Of a DNA stretch of 64,000 bases, positions 47,259 to 59,200 are shown one piece after another. This stretch comes from Pseudomonas sp. dw_612 (GTDB taxonomy: Bacteria; Pseudomonadota; Gammaproteobacteria; Pseudomonadales; Pseudomonadaceae): assembly GCF_018449725.1 (NCBI RefSeq), contig NZ_JAAVVC010000001.1:434001-498000 (forward strand), read 5' to 3'. The stretch's first letter is position 1. Each line of letters begins with the position of its first letter. The notes beneath the pieces were generated by a model that saw only the letters and a list, made by a program, of their open reading frames with translations, had not been told where the DNA came from and did no database searches. The translations under genes and the position numbers were made by a program.

Positions 47259-47348
47259 TGTGGGAGCGGGCTTGCTCGCGAATGCGGTGTATCAGTCAAC
47301 AACATTGCTGAATGACACACCGCATTCGCGAGCAAGCCTGCCCCCACA
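47259..47348. repeat. REPIN, REP family A
   Basis: TGTGGGAGCGGGCTTGCTCG at left and its complement at right, which ends GCCCCCACA with one change. It lies between convergent genes. Confidence 0.92.
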
Positions 47349-47374
47349 AGGGGATGGGTGGTAATTACAAAAAC

Positions 47375-49075
47375 TCAGCCAACCTGATCCAACTCTCGCC
47401 ACTCCACCGGTGCAACAAACCCGGCGACCCAATCCGGCACCTCGGCCGGCGGCATTGGCCTGGCGATGAAATAGCCCTGGGCCACTTCACACCCCAGTTC
47501 CAGCAGCAATCGACCGTGCTCGACACTCTCCAGCCCTTCGGCAATCACCTGCCGGCCAAACGCCCGGGCCAGACCAATCACCGCGGTGGTCAGGGCCAAA
47601 TCGTCACGATCGTGAAGAATGTCGCGGACAAAGGATTTATCAATCTTGATCGTTTGCGTGCGCAGGCGCTTGAGGTAGCTCAGCGACGAATAACCCGTAC
47701 CGAAATCCCCCAGTGAAAACTGCACCCCGAGCGCCTGACAGGCCTGCAAACAGGCGCTGACATGCTGGATGTTCTCGACGGCCACCGACTCGACGATCTC
47801 CAGGTCCAGCAGTTGCGGGGCGACCTGGGCATGCCGGGCGAGCACCTGCCTGAGCCGCTCGACGAAATCCGCGCGCTGGAAATGTCGCGCCGCGATATTA
47901 ATGCTGATCGGCCAGCCCTGCCCCGCCTGCTGCCAGCGGTGCAACTGCGACAAGACCTGATCCATCACCCATTCGCCGATATCGATGATCAGGTCGGTTT
48001 CCTCCACCAACGGCAGGAAATCCCGTGGCGGCACCAGGCCGTTTTGCGGATGCTGCCAACGCAACAACGCCTCGAAACCGACCACCTCGCCACGGCGCAT
48101 GTTCACCTTGGGTTGGAAATACAGGCGCAATTCGCCAGCGGCCAACGCCTGACGGACGCGCTCAACTGTCTGGTGCGTGACCTTGACCTCTTGATCCCGG
48201 GACACATCGAACAGATGAAAACGATTACGCCCGCGCTGCTTGGCCACGTACATCGCCTGATCGGCATGGCGCAACAGGGTTTCGGCATCTTCGTGATCGT
48301 AGGGGAACAGCGTCACGCCAATACTGGCGAACACATTGACGTCCTTGCCATGCAGCGAATACGGCGCCGAGATCGCGCCCAGCACTCGATTCAGTGCCGC
48401 GCGCAGTTCCGGCAGATCCCGCACGTAACGCAACACCAGCACAAACTCGTCGCCGGCCAGCCGTGCCACCACATCTTCGCCCCGCACAATCGCGCGCAAG
48501 CGCTTGGCCACTTCTACGAGCAACAGATCGCCACTGGCGTGGCCATAACCGTCGTTGACGGCTTTAAAGCCATCGAGGTCGAGCATGCACACCGCCAGCG
48601 GAATGTTTTCCTGGCGGGAGAACTCCAGCGCCTGGTCCAGCAGGTCCGAAAGGAATGCGCGATTGGGTAGACCGGTCAGCACGTCATGCCCGACCCGCCA
48701 TTGCAGGGAATGCAGTAACTGGCGTTTTTCGCTGATGTCGAAACGAATCGACAGGTAGCGGTCAACCCGCCCCGTGGCGTCATTAAGTACGGGCACCATG
48801 GTGCTCTCGACCCAATACAGGCTGCCATCCTTGGCGCGGTTGCAGATCTCGCCTTTCCACACACTGCCCAGAGCGATGGTGCGCCAGAGGTTGGCGAAGA
48901 AGTCAGCAGAGTGCAGGCCGGAATTCAGCAGGCGATGGTTCTGCCCGATCAGTTCCTCGCGGCTGTAGCCGGAAATAGCACAAAACTGATCATTGACGTA
49001 CGTGATGCGGCCACTCAGATCCGTTTCGGAAAAGATAGCGGCAGCATCCACGGCCCTGCGGTATTTCTCATCCAT
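47375..49075 (-). CDS. PAS-GGDEF-EAL protein with degenerate EAL metal site
   Basis: 566 residues, no membrane segment, so cytoplasmic. The PAS domain is at 5-120 (GRITYVNDQFCAISGYSREE). The GGDEF domain (about 125-290) has AGDEF at 207-211 with an RGED inhibitory I-site five residues before it. The EAL domain (about 300-555) has EALLR at 335, NIAARHF, LEIVES, KIDKSF and AEGLES. The DDFGTG motif reads GDFGTG (456-461), so the first Asp, a metal ligand in active phosphodiesterases, is Gly. Diguanylate cyclase activity is plausible; phosphodiesterase activity is doubtful and the EAL may only bind c-di-GMP. The input is probably redox or a small ligand sensed by PAS. Confidence 0.92.
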   Translation of the reverse strand: MDEKYRRAVDAAAIFSETDLSGRITYVNDQFCAISGYSREELIGQNHRLLNSGLHSADFFANLWRTIALGSVWKGEICNRAKDGSLYWVESTMVPVLNDATGRVDRYLSIRFDISEKRQLLHSLQWRVGHDVLTGLPNRAFLSDLLDQALEFSRQENIPLAVCMLDLDGFKAVNDGYGHASGDLLLVEVAKRLRAIVRGEDVVARLAGDEFVLVLRYVRDLPELRAALNRVLGAISAPYSLHGKDVNVFASIGVTLFPYDHEDAETLLRHADQAMYVAKQRGRNRFHLFDVSRDQEVKVTHQTVERVRQALAAGELRLYFQPKVNMRRGEVVGFEALLRWQHPQNGLVPPRDFLPLVEETDLIIDIGEWVMDQVLSQLHRWQQAGQGWPISINIAARHFQRADFVERLRQVLARHAQVAPQLLDLEIVESVAVENIQHVSACLQACQALGVQFSLGDFGTGYSSLSYLKRLRTQTIKIDKSFVRDILHDRDDLALTTAVIGLARAFGRQVIAEGLESVEHGRLLLELGCEVAQGYFIARPMPPAEVPDWVAGFVAPVEWRELDQVG

Positions 49076-49490
49076 GAGTCAGGCTCGCTGTCGCTAGCGG
49101 TGGTACCGCTCGACCAGCACACAATGCCCGGAAGAGATGTTTTGAGACGGACTGCGCAGAGACACGTGGTTACTCCATGACAGCATTTGATGGCCCCGGG
49201 ACAGTCGAAGATCAACTAGGCTCAAAGGCCTCGGTGAAATTGGAAACAGTGATCCAGGCAACATTTTGCAAGGCATTCGAGCCACCCGTGGCGTCTCCCC
49301 ACACCGACACTGGAACGCAATGCTGGCTGTTCCATATCGCCTTAACTTCTGAAAGCAGGTCACCAAATGCCCCCTCTGAGTGGCGATTCTACGAAATGCA
49401 TCACATTTTGCAAAGCAAGGTGATGGATCATGCAGTTGTCTAATGCAAAAATCTATCGTTAAGTTCTTGATTCTAAATGGGAATTGAGCG
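49076..49490. other. Divergent intergenic region between the GGDEF-EAL and XRE genes
   Basis: 415 bp carrying promoters for both directions. No gene is supported; an 88-codon frame at 49177-49443 lacks a ribosome-binding site and homology. A 15-bp direct repeat, ACATTTTGCAAGGCA at 49261 and ACATTTTGCAAAGCA at 49403, is the only structure I noticed. Confidence 0.5.
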
Positions 49491-49805
49491 ATGCAAATTT
49501 CAAGTTTGGGTCCGGCCATCCGACGCTATCGCAAGGTCGCGGGGCTTACTCAGGCTGAACTCGGCGAAAAAACCGGTTTTGACCCCAAAACCATCAGCCG
49601 CTTCGAAACCGGCACCTATACCCCCAGCGTGGAAGCGTTGTTCCTGCTTGCCGATGTGCTGGGCGTGAAGCTGAAAGCGTTTTTCGCCGATATGGGCGAT
49701 GAAGACGAACAGCGGGCGTACCTGTTCAGCGTCATACATAAAGCCACCTCAAAGGATCTGGGAAAGCTGATCGCAGCGGTTGACCAGGCCTTGTCCAAGC
49801 CTTAG
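49491..49805 (+). CDS. XRE-family helix-turn-helix regulator
   Basis: 104 residues. A lambda-repressor-type HTH fills residues 7-62 (LGPAIRRYRKVAGLTQAELG, KTISRFETGTYTPSVEALFL). A short C-terminal helix region (AYLFSVIHKATSKDLGKLIA) probably dimerises. It stands alone with its own terminator. The target is unknown; autoregulation is likely for this size class. No toxin gene is next to it, so it does not look like an antitoxin. Confidence 0.88.
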   Translation: MQISSLGPAIRRYRKVAGLTQAELGEKTGFDPKTISRFETGTYTPSVEALFLLADVLGVKLKAFFADMGDEDEQRAYLFSVIHKATSKDLGKLIAAVDQALSKP

Positions 49806-49816
49806 TGCCAGTAATG

Positions 49817-49855
49817 AAAAAGGCAGATTTGTCGACATCGATAAATCTGCCTTTT
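49817..49855. terminator. Terminator after the XRE gene
   Basis: Stem AAAAGGCAGATTT / AAATCTGCCTTTT around a 12-nt loop that itself contains TCGACATCGA. It is flanked by A and T tracts, so it may work in both directions. Confidence 0.88.
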
Positions 49856-49965
49856 CTGCGTCCTGGCGCCTGAAAAACCCGCGCTTTGAGCGTTGAAGGG
49901 CGTGCATCGATAGTGGCCATCCGATATTCTCCGCACGAAATTAATTCAAAATGTAAGGGAATACG

Positions 49966-50874
49966 ATGAAACACCTCCGCCCGATCCTCATGGCAGCACT
50001 GCTGTGCGCGCTTCACACCCCCGTACAAGCTGCCAGCAATCCTCCGGCGGCACCCGCTGAAGCCGCTCAAGTACAGCAAACACCCGAACAGTTTCTCGCC
50101 ACCCTCAAAAAACAGCACGGCACCATCACCCTGCCCTCAGGCATTGCCACGCTGAAACTCAACGACGAGTTTTATTACCTGGACCCGAATGACACCGAAC
50201 GCTTGCTGACCGACGGCTGGGGTAACCCGCCCGGCCACAAGACCCTGGGCATGATCATTCCAAAAGCCGTGAACCCACTGACCGCGAGCGGCTGGGGCGT
50301 GATCGTCAGCTACAAGGACGACGGGCATATTTCCGACGAAGATGCGGCAAAAATCGACTATGCCGACCTGCTCAAGCAAATGCAGGAAGAGGATGAGGAA
50401 GACAACAAGGAGCGTCAGAAGCAGGGCTATGCCGGCCTGCACCTGCTGGGCTGGGCCGAGCAGCCGCACTACGATGAAACCACCCACAAAATGTACTGGG
50501 CCCGGGAATTGAAAGCCGACGATGCCGAAGACAGCACGTTGAACTACAGCATTCGCGTGCTGGGCCGCAAAGGCGTCCTGGAACTGAACGCCGTCGCCGC
50601 CATGGCTGACCTGCCGGTGATCAAGCAGGAACTGCCGAAAGTCATCGCCTTCACCAACTTCACCGACGGCAACCTCTACACCGACTACAGCCCCGGCACC
50701 GACAAACTGGCCTCTTATGGCCTGGCGGCACTGGTGGGCGGTGGTCTGGCGGCCAAGGCCGGGTTGTTTGCCAAGATCGGCATTTTCCTGCTGGCCGCGA
50801 AGAAGTTCTTGATCGTAGGGTTGGTGGTGATCGCAGGGTTTGTGCGCAAGTTGTTCAGTCGCAACAAAGGCTAA
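49966..50874 (+). CDS. DUF2167 domain-containing membrane protein
   Basis: 302 residues. A signal peptide (ILMAALLCALHTPVQAASN, about 7-25) precedes the DUF2167 domain (GTITLPSGIATLKLNDEFYY, later GWAEQPHYDETTHKMYWA). A Gly/Ala-rich helix and hydrophobic segment near the C-terminus (GIFLLAAKKFLIVGLVVIAG, about 270-290) anchors it, with a basic end (RKLFSRNKG). The function of DUF2167 is unknown; it is an envelope protein. TAAGGG precedes the ATG. Confidence 0.88.
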   Translation: MKHLRPILMAALLCALHTPVQAASNPPAAPAEAAQVQQTPEQFLATLKKQHGTITLPSGIATLKLNDEFYYLDPNDTERLLTDGWGNPPGHKTLGMIIPKAVNPLTASGWGVIVSYKDDGHISDEDAAKIDYADLLKQMQEEDEEDNKERQKQGYAGLHLLGWAEQPHYDETTHKMYWARELKADDAEDSTLNYSIRVLGRKGVLELNAVAAMADLPVIKQELPKVIAFTNFTDGNLYTDYSPGTDKLASYGLAALVGGGLAAKAGLFAKIGIFLLAAKKFLIVGLVVIAGFVRKLFSRNKG

Positions 50875-51054
50875 GACCATTACCTGTCTGTGCTGCCGGG
50901 TGACACTGGCAGCGCAGCATCCACAAACGCCAGACATGACAAAACCGCCGCATCAAACGCAGCAGAGAAACAAAATTCAAGGTTTTTAAAACGAGATGCA
51001 TCGGAGGGTACTGCGCGCTCAACTCATCGAATCCAAAGAGAGGAGCGTTATGGA

Positions 51055-51164
51055 GGCAACCCCACCAGCCACACCCCGGCACACAATGTTCCCGCTGTGG
51101 CTGCTTCCTTCCGGATCTGACCAGGTTCACGGGTAATCGTTGCGGAGGGACCGATGGAGTCACC
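51055..51164 (-). ncRNA. ffs: 4.5S RNA of the signal recognition particle (bacterial small SRP RNA)
   Basis: On the minus strand the conserved SRP apical loop reads GGTCAGATCCGGAAGGAAGC followed by AGCCACAGCGGG. The ends GGTGACTCCA (5') and TGGGGTTGCC (3') pair over 10 bp with G-U pairs, giving a long hairpin of about 110 nt like E. coli 4.5S RNA. It binds Ffh and directs membrane protein targeting. A consensus-like promoter lies 33 bp upstream, implying a short 5' leader removed by RNase P, as in E. coli. The exact ends are inferred from pairing. Confidence 0.93.
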
Positions 51165-51196
51165 ATAACGACATTCACCTGACGGCGAACGGCGCC

Positions 51197-51224
51197 ATTG
51201 TACCTATCTGAGTCGAAGTTACAA
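51197..51224 (-). promoter_or_regulatory. Sigma-70 promoter of ffs
   Basis: On the minus strand: -35 TTGTAA (51219-51224), 16-bp spacer, -10 TACAAT (51197-51202). Transcription would begin near 51190, giving a 5' leader of about 25 nt before the mature RNA. Confidence 0.8.
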
Positions 51225-51289
51225 CCGTTCGATTCAGATTAAAAATATGAATCAGGTCAAGGACATGCACCGACCCTGAAAAGCCGGGC

Positions 51290-52453
51290 CTATTGCGCCA
51301 ACACCTCATCCGCCCTGCCGCCCTCCTGCTGGATCACCAGGTGGATAAAGTGCAGCTTGGCAATCACCGCGGGCGGCAGGACGAACGGATAGAAATCCGG
51401 TTGCCCCATGCTGCGCGACAATTCGTTGAGCATGCCCGCCAGTTCAATCCACGCATTGACGAACGACAGGAACGCCGCGCCGCCGGGATGCTGCGGGTCG
51501 TAGAGGGTGCTGGAGGGAAATGGCTGGTAATCGAAATCCATTTCCCGGGCACTCATGCCAAAGCCCAGGGCGGTGTCCACCGCGTCCATCATGTGCAGGT
51601 AGTGCGCCCAGGTTTCGGCCCAGTCTTCCCACGGGTGCATGGTCGCGTAGGCACTGACGAAATGTTGCGGCCAGTCCAGCGGCGCGCCTTGCTGATAATG
51701 CCGCTCAAGGGCGTCGGCGTAGCTGACGCGTTCGTCGCCGAACAGCCCCCGGAACGGTTCCAGCCAATGGCTGTTGGCGATCAATCGATCCCAGTAGTAA
51801 TGCCCGACTTCGTGGCGAAAATGCCCGAGTAATGTGCGATACGGCTCGTGCATCTGCACCCGGATCTGCTCGCGGTGCGCGTCGTCGGCTTCCTTGATAT
51901 CGAGGGTGATCAGGCCATTGGCGTGACCGGTGGTGGGCGGCTTGCCTTCGAGGTCGACGCCAATGAAATCGAAGGCCAGGCCGGTTTCTTCGTTCACCGT
52001 TTTGGGGATCACCTGCAAACCGAGGCTGACCAGTTGCGCGACCAGTCGCCGCTTGGCCGTTTCGACCTTGCGCCAGCGTTCAGGATTTTCGGGGATCGAG
52101 AGATCAGGAATGGTGTGGTTCAGGCTGCACGCAATGCACAACGCATCGTGGTCGTTGGCGGGGAGCAGCCAGTTACACGCAGCCGGGGAATCGAGATTGG
52201 CGCAGCGGCGAAACACACCGGCCTCGGGGTCGGCGTCGAGCAGCCAGGTGTCCGCTTGCAGACCGGGTTGCAGCGATGACAAGCGACTCTGTTCCGGCTG
52301 ATAGCCCAGCGCGGCGGAGCAGGCCAGGCACTGGCTATTGCGAAAGAACAGCGACTGCCCACAACGGCAATGCCAGACCTTGCTGTTGCGCGAGCTCTCG
52401 CCGATGAAGGGCGCGGCGATGCGGGAACTGAGCTGTTCGAAGAAACGGTACAT
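51290..52453 (-). CDS. Zinc-ribbon putative zinc metallopeptidase (DUF2248/peptidase Mx type)
   Basis: 387 residues, no signal peptide. The N-terminus holds a zinc-ribbon (Cys29, Cys31, Cys42, Cys45) and a second Cys set (Cys84, Cys93, Cys106, Cys109). The metallopeptidase motif HEVGHYYWDRL has His214, Glu215 and His218, with a downstream WEDWAETWAHYLHMMD that can supply the third ligand. This two-part layout fits the putative zinc-binding metallopeptidase family. Substrates are unknown. GGGAGAG precedes the ATG. A REPIN separates it from ligA. Confidence 0.88.
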   Translation of the reverse strand: MYRFFEQLSSRIAAPFIGESSRNSKVWHCRCGQSLFFRNSQCLACSAALGYQPEQSRLSSLQPGLQADTWLLDADPEAGVFRRCANLDSPAACNWLLPANDHDALCIACSLNHTIPDLSIPENPERWRKVETAKRRLVAQLVSLGLQVIPKTVNEETGLAFDFIGVDLEGKPPTTGHANGLITLDIKEADDAHREQIRVQMHEPYRTLLGHFRHEVGHYYWDRLIANSHWLEPFRGLFGDERVSYADALERHYQQGAPLDWPQHFVSAYATMHPWEDWAETWAHYLHMMDAVDTALGFGMSAREMDFDYQPFPSSTLYDPQHPGGAAFLSFVNAWIELAGMLNELSRSMGQPDFYPFVLPPAVIAKLHFIHLVIQQEGGRADEVLAQ

Positions 52454-52538
52454 GGCGAACTCTCCCTGAGGGGTGCCAAGACTAGATCATTTCAGCCTCG
52501 CGATCGTTCCGGTTTTTTGCGCAATGGCCGACATCGCT

Positions 52539-52601
52539 TTCGCGAGCAAGCCCGCTCCCACAGGATTGCGCGGACCTTGTGGGAGCGGGCTTGCTCGCGA
52601 A
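52539..52601. repeat. REPIN, REP family A, short-centre type
   Basis: Inverted family A units about 15 bp apart. It ends 5 bp before the ligA stop codon. Confidence 0.93.
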
Positions 52602-52606
52602 AGGCG

Positions 52607-55089
<2,483 letters not shown>

Positions 55090-55129
55090 GGGTGTAGGAG
55101 ACGCGGCGCGATCTCCCACACATCGCCAG

Positions 55130-55984
55130 TTAACGTTTCTGGGTCAGGGCGCGACGCTCGAATTCAACGATGCGCTGACGGTAGTGCTCAATCGTCTGGG
55201 CGGTCAGCACGCTGCGCTGATCATCCTTCAGCTCGCCGTTCAATTCCTGGGACAGTTTGCGCGCTGCGGCCACCATCACGTCGAAGGCTTGCTTCGGATG
55301 ACGCGGGCCTGGCAGGCCGAGGAAGAAGCTCACCGCCGGGGTGCTGAAATGGTCGATGTCGTCCAGATCGAAGATGCCCGGCTTGACCGCGTTGGCCATG
55401 GAGAACAGCACTTCACCGTTACCCGCCATGCTTTCGTGGCGGTGGAAAATATCCATCTCGCCGAAACGCAGGCCGCTTTCCAGAATGTTCTGCAACAACG
55501 CCGGGCCCTTGAAGCCGGCAGCGTCGCGGCAGATCACGCTGATCACCAGCACTTCTTCGGCTTGCGGTTGTTCTTTGTCGCTGACCGACGGCGAAGCCTT
55601 GGTGTCATCCGGGAAATCGTCGTCGCGGCTGCTGAAGCTCGGGCCGCCGTCCAGGTCCAGGCTGAGGTTCATGTCGCCCTGGGAAGGCTCGCCATGGCCA
55701 CGCTTGCCGCGCTTGGAGCCCGACTCACGGGGTTCCCGGGCCGGCATGCTCACCGACGGCAGATCGTGCTCGTCCAGTTGCGGCTCTTTATGCGTGTCCA
55801 GCACCCGAGGCGGGCCCAACAGCTCGGCGCTGGTGTCCTCGTCCGGCAGGTTGGACAGACTTCGATCAAGACGGAATTTCAGTTTTCCCTTGCCGCCGCG
55901 CATGCGGCGCCAGCCATCGAAAAGAATACCGGCAATGACAATAATGCCGATGACGATCAGCCACTCGCGCAGACCGATTTCCAT
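55130..55984 (-). CDS. zipA: Cell division protein ZipA
   Basis: 284 residues. One N-terminal helix ([20 protein letters not shown], about 5-24) puts the C-terminus in the cytoplasm, as in ZipA. A charged, disordered linker (about 30-145) leads to the FtsZ-binding ZipA_C domain ([20 protein letters not shown], then [20 protein letters not shown]). It tethers FtsZ to the inner membrane at the division site. It lies between smc and ligA on the same strand, the normal Pseudomonas order. Confidence 0.96.
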   Translation of the reverse strand: MEIGLREWLIVIGIIVIAGILFDGWRRMRGGKGKLKFRLDRSLSNLPDEDTSAELLGPPRVLDTHKEPQLDEHDLPSVSMPAREPRESGSKRGKRGHGEPSQGDMNLSLDLDGGPSFSSRDDDFPDDTKASPSVSDKEQPQAEEVLVISVICRDAAGFKGPALLQNILESGLRFGEMDIFHRHESMAGNGEVLFSMANAVKPGIFDLDDIDHFSTPAVSFFLGLPGPRHPKQAFDVMVAAARKLSQELNGELKDDQRSVLTAQTIEHYRQRIVEFERRALTQKR

Positions 55985-56130
55985 GTAATCCCGTGCCTCT
56001 ATAAAAAATGCTGAAAAATAAGGGGTTTACAACGTGCAAACCGCTTTAAAACGTGGCGCCAACTCTATGTTCTGACAGGCGTTTTGCCCACGTATACGAA
56101 AAATTGACATTAAACTAGCACGACCAAAGG

Positions 56131-56207
56131 CTTCGCAGCTACAAGCTTTAAGCTCCAAGCCGCAAGCCGTGTCAACTTGCAGCTTAAAGCTTGCAACTTG
56201 CGGCTGG
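56131..56207. repeat. Palindromic repeat, family C
   Basis: CTTCGCAGCTACAAGCTTTA...CCAAGCCGCAAGCC at left and AACTTGCAGCTTAAAGCTTG...CTTGCGGCTGG at right, an imperfect inverted repeat like 26217-26311. It ends 4 bp from the smc stop. Confidence 0.82.
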
Positions 56208-56210
56208 CCG

Positions 56211-59200
56211 CTAGGCCTCCACCATCGCCATCGCTTCCTCGACATCCACTGCCACCAAACGTGAGCAACCCGGTTCGTGCATCGTCACCCCCATCAGTTG
56301 ATCGGCCATTTCCATGGCGATCTTGTTGTGGGTGATGTAGATGAACTGCACCGTCTGCGACATCTCCTTGACCAGCCGTGCGTAGCGTCCAACGTTAGCG
56401 TCATCCAGTGGCGCGTCAACTTCATCGAGCATGCAGAACGGCGCCGGGTTCAACTTGAAGATCGCAAAAACCAGGGCCAATGCGGTCAGGGCTTTTTCGC
56501 CACCGGAGAGCAAATGGATGGTGCTGTTCTTCTTTCCTGGCGGCCGCGCCATGATCGTTACCCCTGTATCGAGTAGATCTTCGCCCGTCAGTTCCAAATA
56601 CGCGCTGCCGCCACCGAAAACTTTTGGGAAAAGTGCCTGAATTCCGGCATTGATCTGATCAAAGGTATCTTTGAAGCGGTTTCGCGTTTCTTTGTCGATC
56701 TTGCGAATCACGTTTTCCAACGTATCCAGCGCTTCCACCAGATCGTCGTTCTGGGCATCCAGATAACGTTTACGCTCGGATTGTTGCGTGTATTCGTCGA
56801 TGGCCGCGAGGTTGATCGCGCCGAGACGCGCAATGCGCGCAGCAATGCGCTCCAGTTCTTCCTCAGCCTCTTTCTCGTTGGCCTCGGCCACCAGAGTCGC
56901 GATCACGCCGTGGAGGTCGTAGCCGTCTTCCAGCAACTGATCTTCCAGGGTCTTGCGCCGCACGGTCAGGGCTTGCCATTCCATGCGCTGATGTTCGAGC
57001 TGGCCGCGGATCAATTGCGATTGTTGCTCGGCCTGATTGCGCCGCTTCTCGGCATCGCGCAATTCCCGGTCGGCATCTTCCATGGCCGTTTGCGCGGTCT
57101 TGAGTTCTTCGTCGACGGTCATGCGCTTGTCGAGCAACTCTTCGAGTTTCAGGCGCAGCTCTTCCAGCGGTGCCTCGCCCTCCTCCAGATTGAGACTGAG
57201 TTGCTCGCGCTTCTCGGTCAGGCGTTCGGACTGCATTTCCAGCCGCTCAAGTGCCTGACGAGTCGAATCATGTTGCGCCTTGAGCGAACCCAGACGCACC
57301 GCCAATTGATGCGCATGATCCTTGTGCTGCCGGGCTTCCTGACGCACCCGGTCGAGGCGTTCGCGCAAGCTGTCGCGCTGGGCCAGCAGCAACTCGCGCT
57401 GCTCGGTGTCGAGGGCCATGCTGTCGAGGGCTTCCTGCAATTGCAGGCGCGCCTCGCCGATGTTTTCGTGCTCCAGCGCCCGTTGCTCGCTCAGCTCAGT
57501 CAGTTCTTCATCGAGACGGGTACGGCGCAGGGTCAGTTGTTCGGCCTTGGCTTTACCGGCGGACAACTGCGCTTTCAATTCACCTTGCTGACGCGCCTCG
57601 TCTTGCAGCAGACGGCGCAAATGTTCGCGACCGTTTTCCTGCTGACGCTGTTGCGCCCTGAGATTTTGAAGCTGGGTTTCCAGGGTTTCGACCGTGGCTT
57701 CGCGCTCTTCCCGCTCAAGGCCCAGTTGCTGGATTTCCTGACCACGGGCGAGCACGCCACTTTCCGCTTCACTGGCGCGACGCACGCGTAAAAAGTGTCG
57801 CCCGACCCAGTAGCCGTCGCGGCTGATCAGGCTTTCACCGGCGGCCAATTGGCCACGCAAGGCCAAGGCCTGCTCAAGACTGTCCACCGGTTTGACCTGC
57901 CCCAGCCATGGCGACAAATCGATCTGCGCCTCGACCTTGTCGAGCAAACTCCCGGCCACCCGCACGCCATCGCTGGCAGGGCTGAGCAAGCGCAAATCGC
58001 CCTGGGCAAATCCGGCCAGATCGAAATCGCTGAAGTCATCCACCAGCACCGCTTGCAGGTCAGCGCCGAGCACGGTTTCCACCGCCAGCTCCCAACCCGC
58101 TTCAACCTTCAGGCCTTCGGCCAGGCGCGGACGCTCTGCCAGATTCTGTTCACGCAACCATTCGGCAGTGCCGGTGCCCGGATCGAGCGCGGCTTGCTGC
58201 AAGGCTTCCAGCGACGCGAGACGACCATTAAGGCGCTGCAAATCGCCCTGGGCTTGTTGCTGCGCCGTCAACGCGTGCTGCAATTCCTGACGCAGTTGTT
58301 CAAGCTTTTCGACCTGAGCTTGTTCACTGGTCTGCAAATCCTCAAGCGTCGCTTCGGATTCAGCGAGCTGCTCGCTGAGCGCCATGATCGCCGCATCTTC
58401 CGGGTCGGCCGAGAGCAACGCGCGCTCCTCGCCCAAACGCTTCTGGCGATCGGCCAAGCGTTCCATGCTGGTTTCCAGCTGCTGGATGCGCGACTGCTGC
58501 ACTTCGGACTGACGCCGGGGCTCGGCGGCGGTGAGGTTGAAGGTGTCCCACTGCTCCTGCCACGCGTGCATGGTGGTTTCGGACTCTTCCAGCGCGGCGG
58601 CGGCTTCTTCAGCGGCGGCGCTGGTGACTTCCTGCTCTGGCGTGAGCATGTCCAGCTCTTCGCCGAGGGTCAGCAGCAAGGTGCGGTCGTGGCCTAGGTG
58701 CGACTCGGTTTCCAGGCGGGCGCGCTCGGCTTCCTTCAAATCGTCCTGCAACTGGCGCAAACGCTGCTGGCCGTGCTGGATGCTCTGCTCGACCCGGGCG
58801 ATGTCGCCGCCGACCGAATAGAAGCGCCCCTGCACCAGATTGAAGCGCTCGGACAGGTCATGGTGACCGTCACGCAGACGTTCAATCGCCGCATCGGCAT
58901 TGCGTTGTTCGGCAACCAGGGCTTCGAAAGTGATTTCCTGATTGCCAATGATCGCTTCGCGCTGCCCGACCTGCTCGTTCAACGCCTGCCAGCGCAGCGC
59001 CGACAACTGGGCCTTGAGCTGACGCTCCTCGCCCTTGTATTCCTGATACTTCTTCGCCGACTCGGCCTGGCGATGCAAGCGCTCGAGTTGACGCTCAAGC
59101 TCTTCGCGCAAGTCAGTCAGGCGGGCCAGGTTTTCGTGGGTGCGGCGGATACGGTTTTCAGTCTCGCGCCGGCGCTCCTTGTACTTGGAGATCCCCGCCG

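Noticed and set aside
49177..49443. 88-codon frame in the gap before the XRE gene
   Set aside because: No ribosome-binding site, no recognisable domain, and it spans likely promoter DNA.
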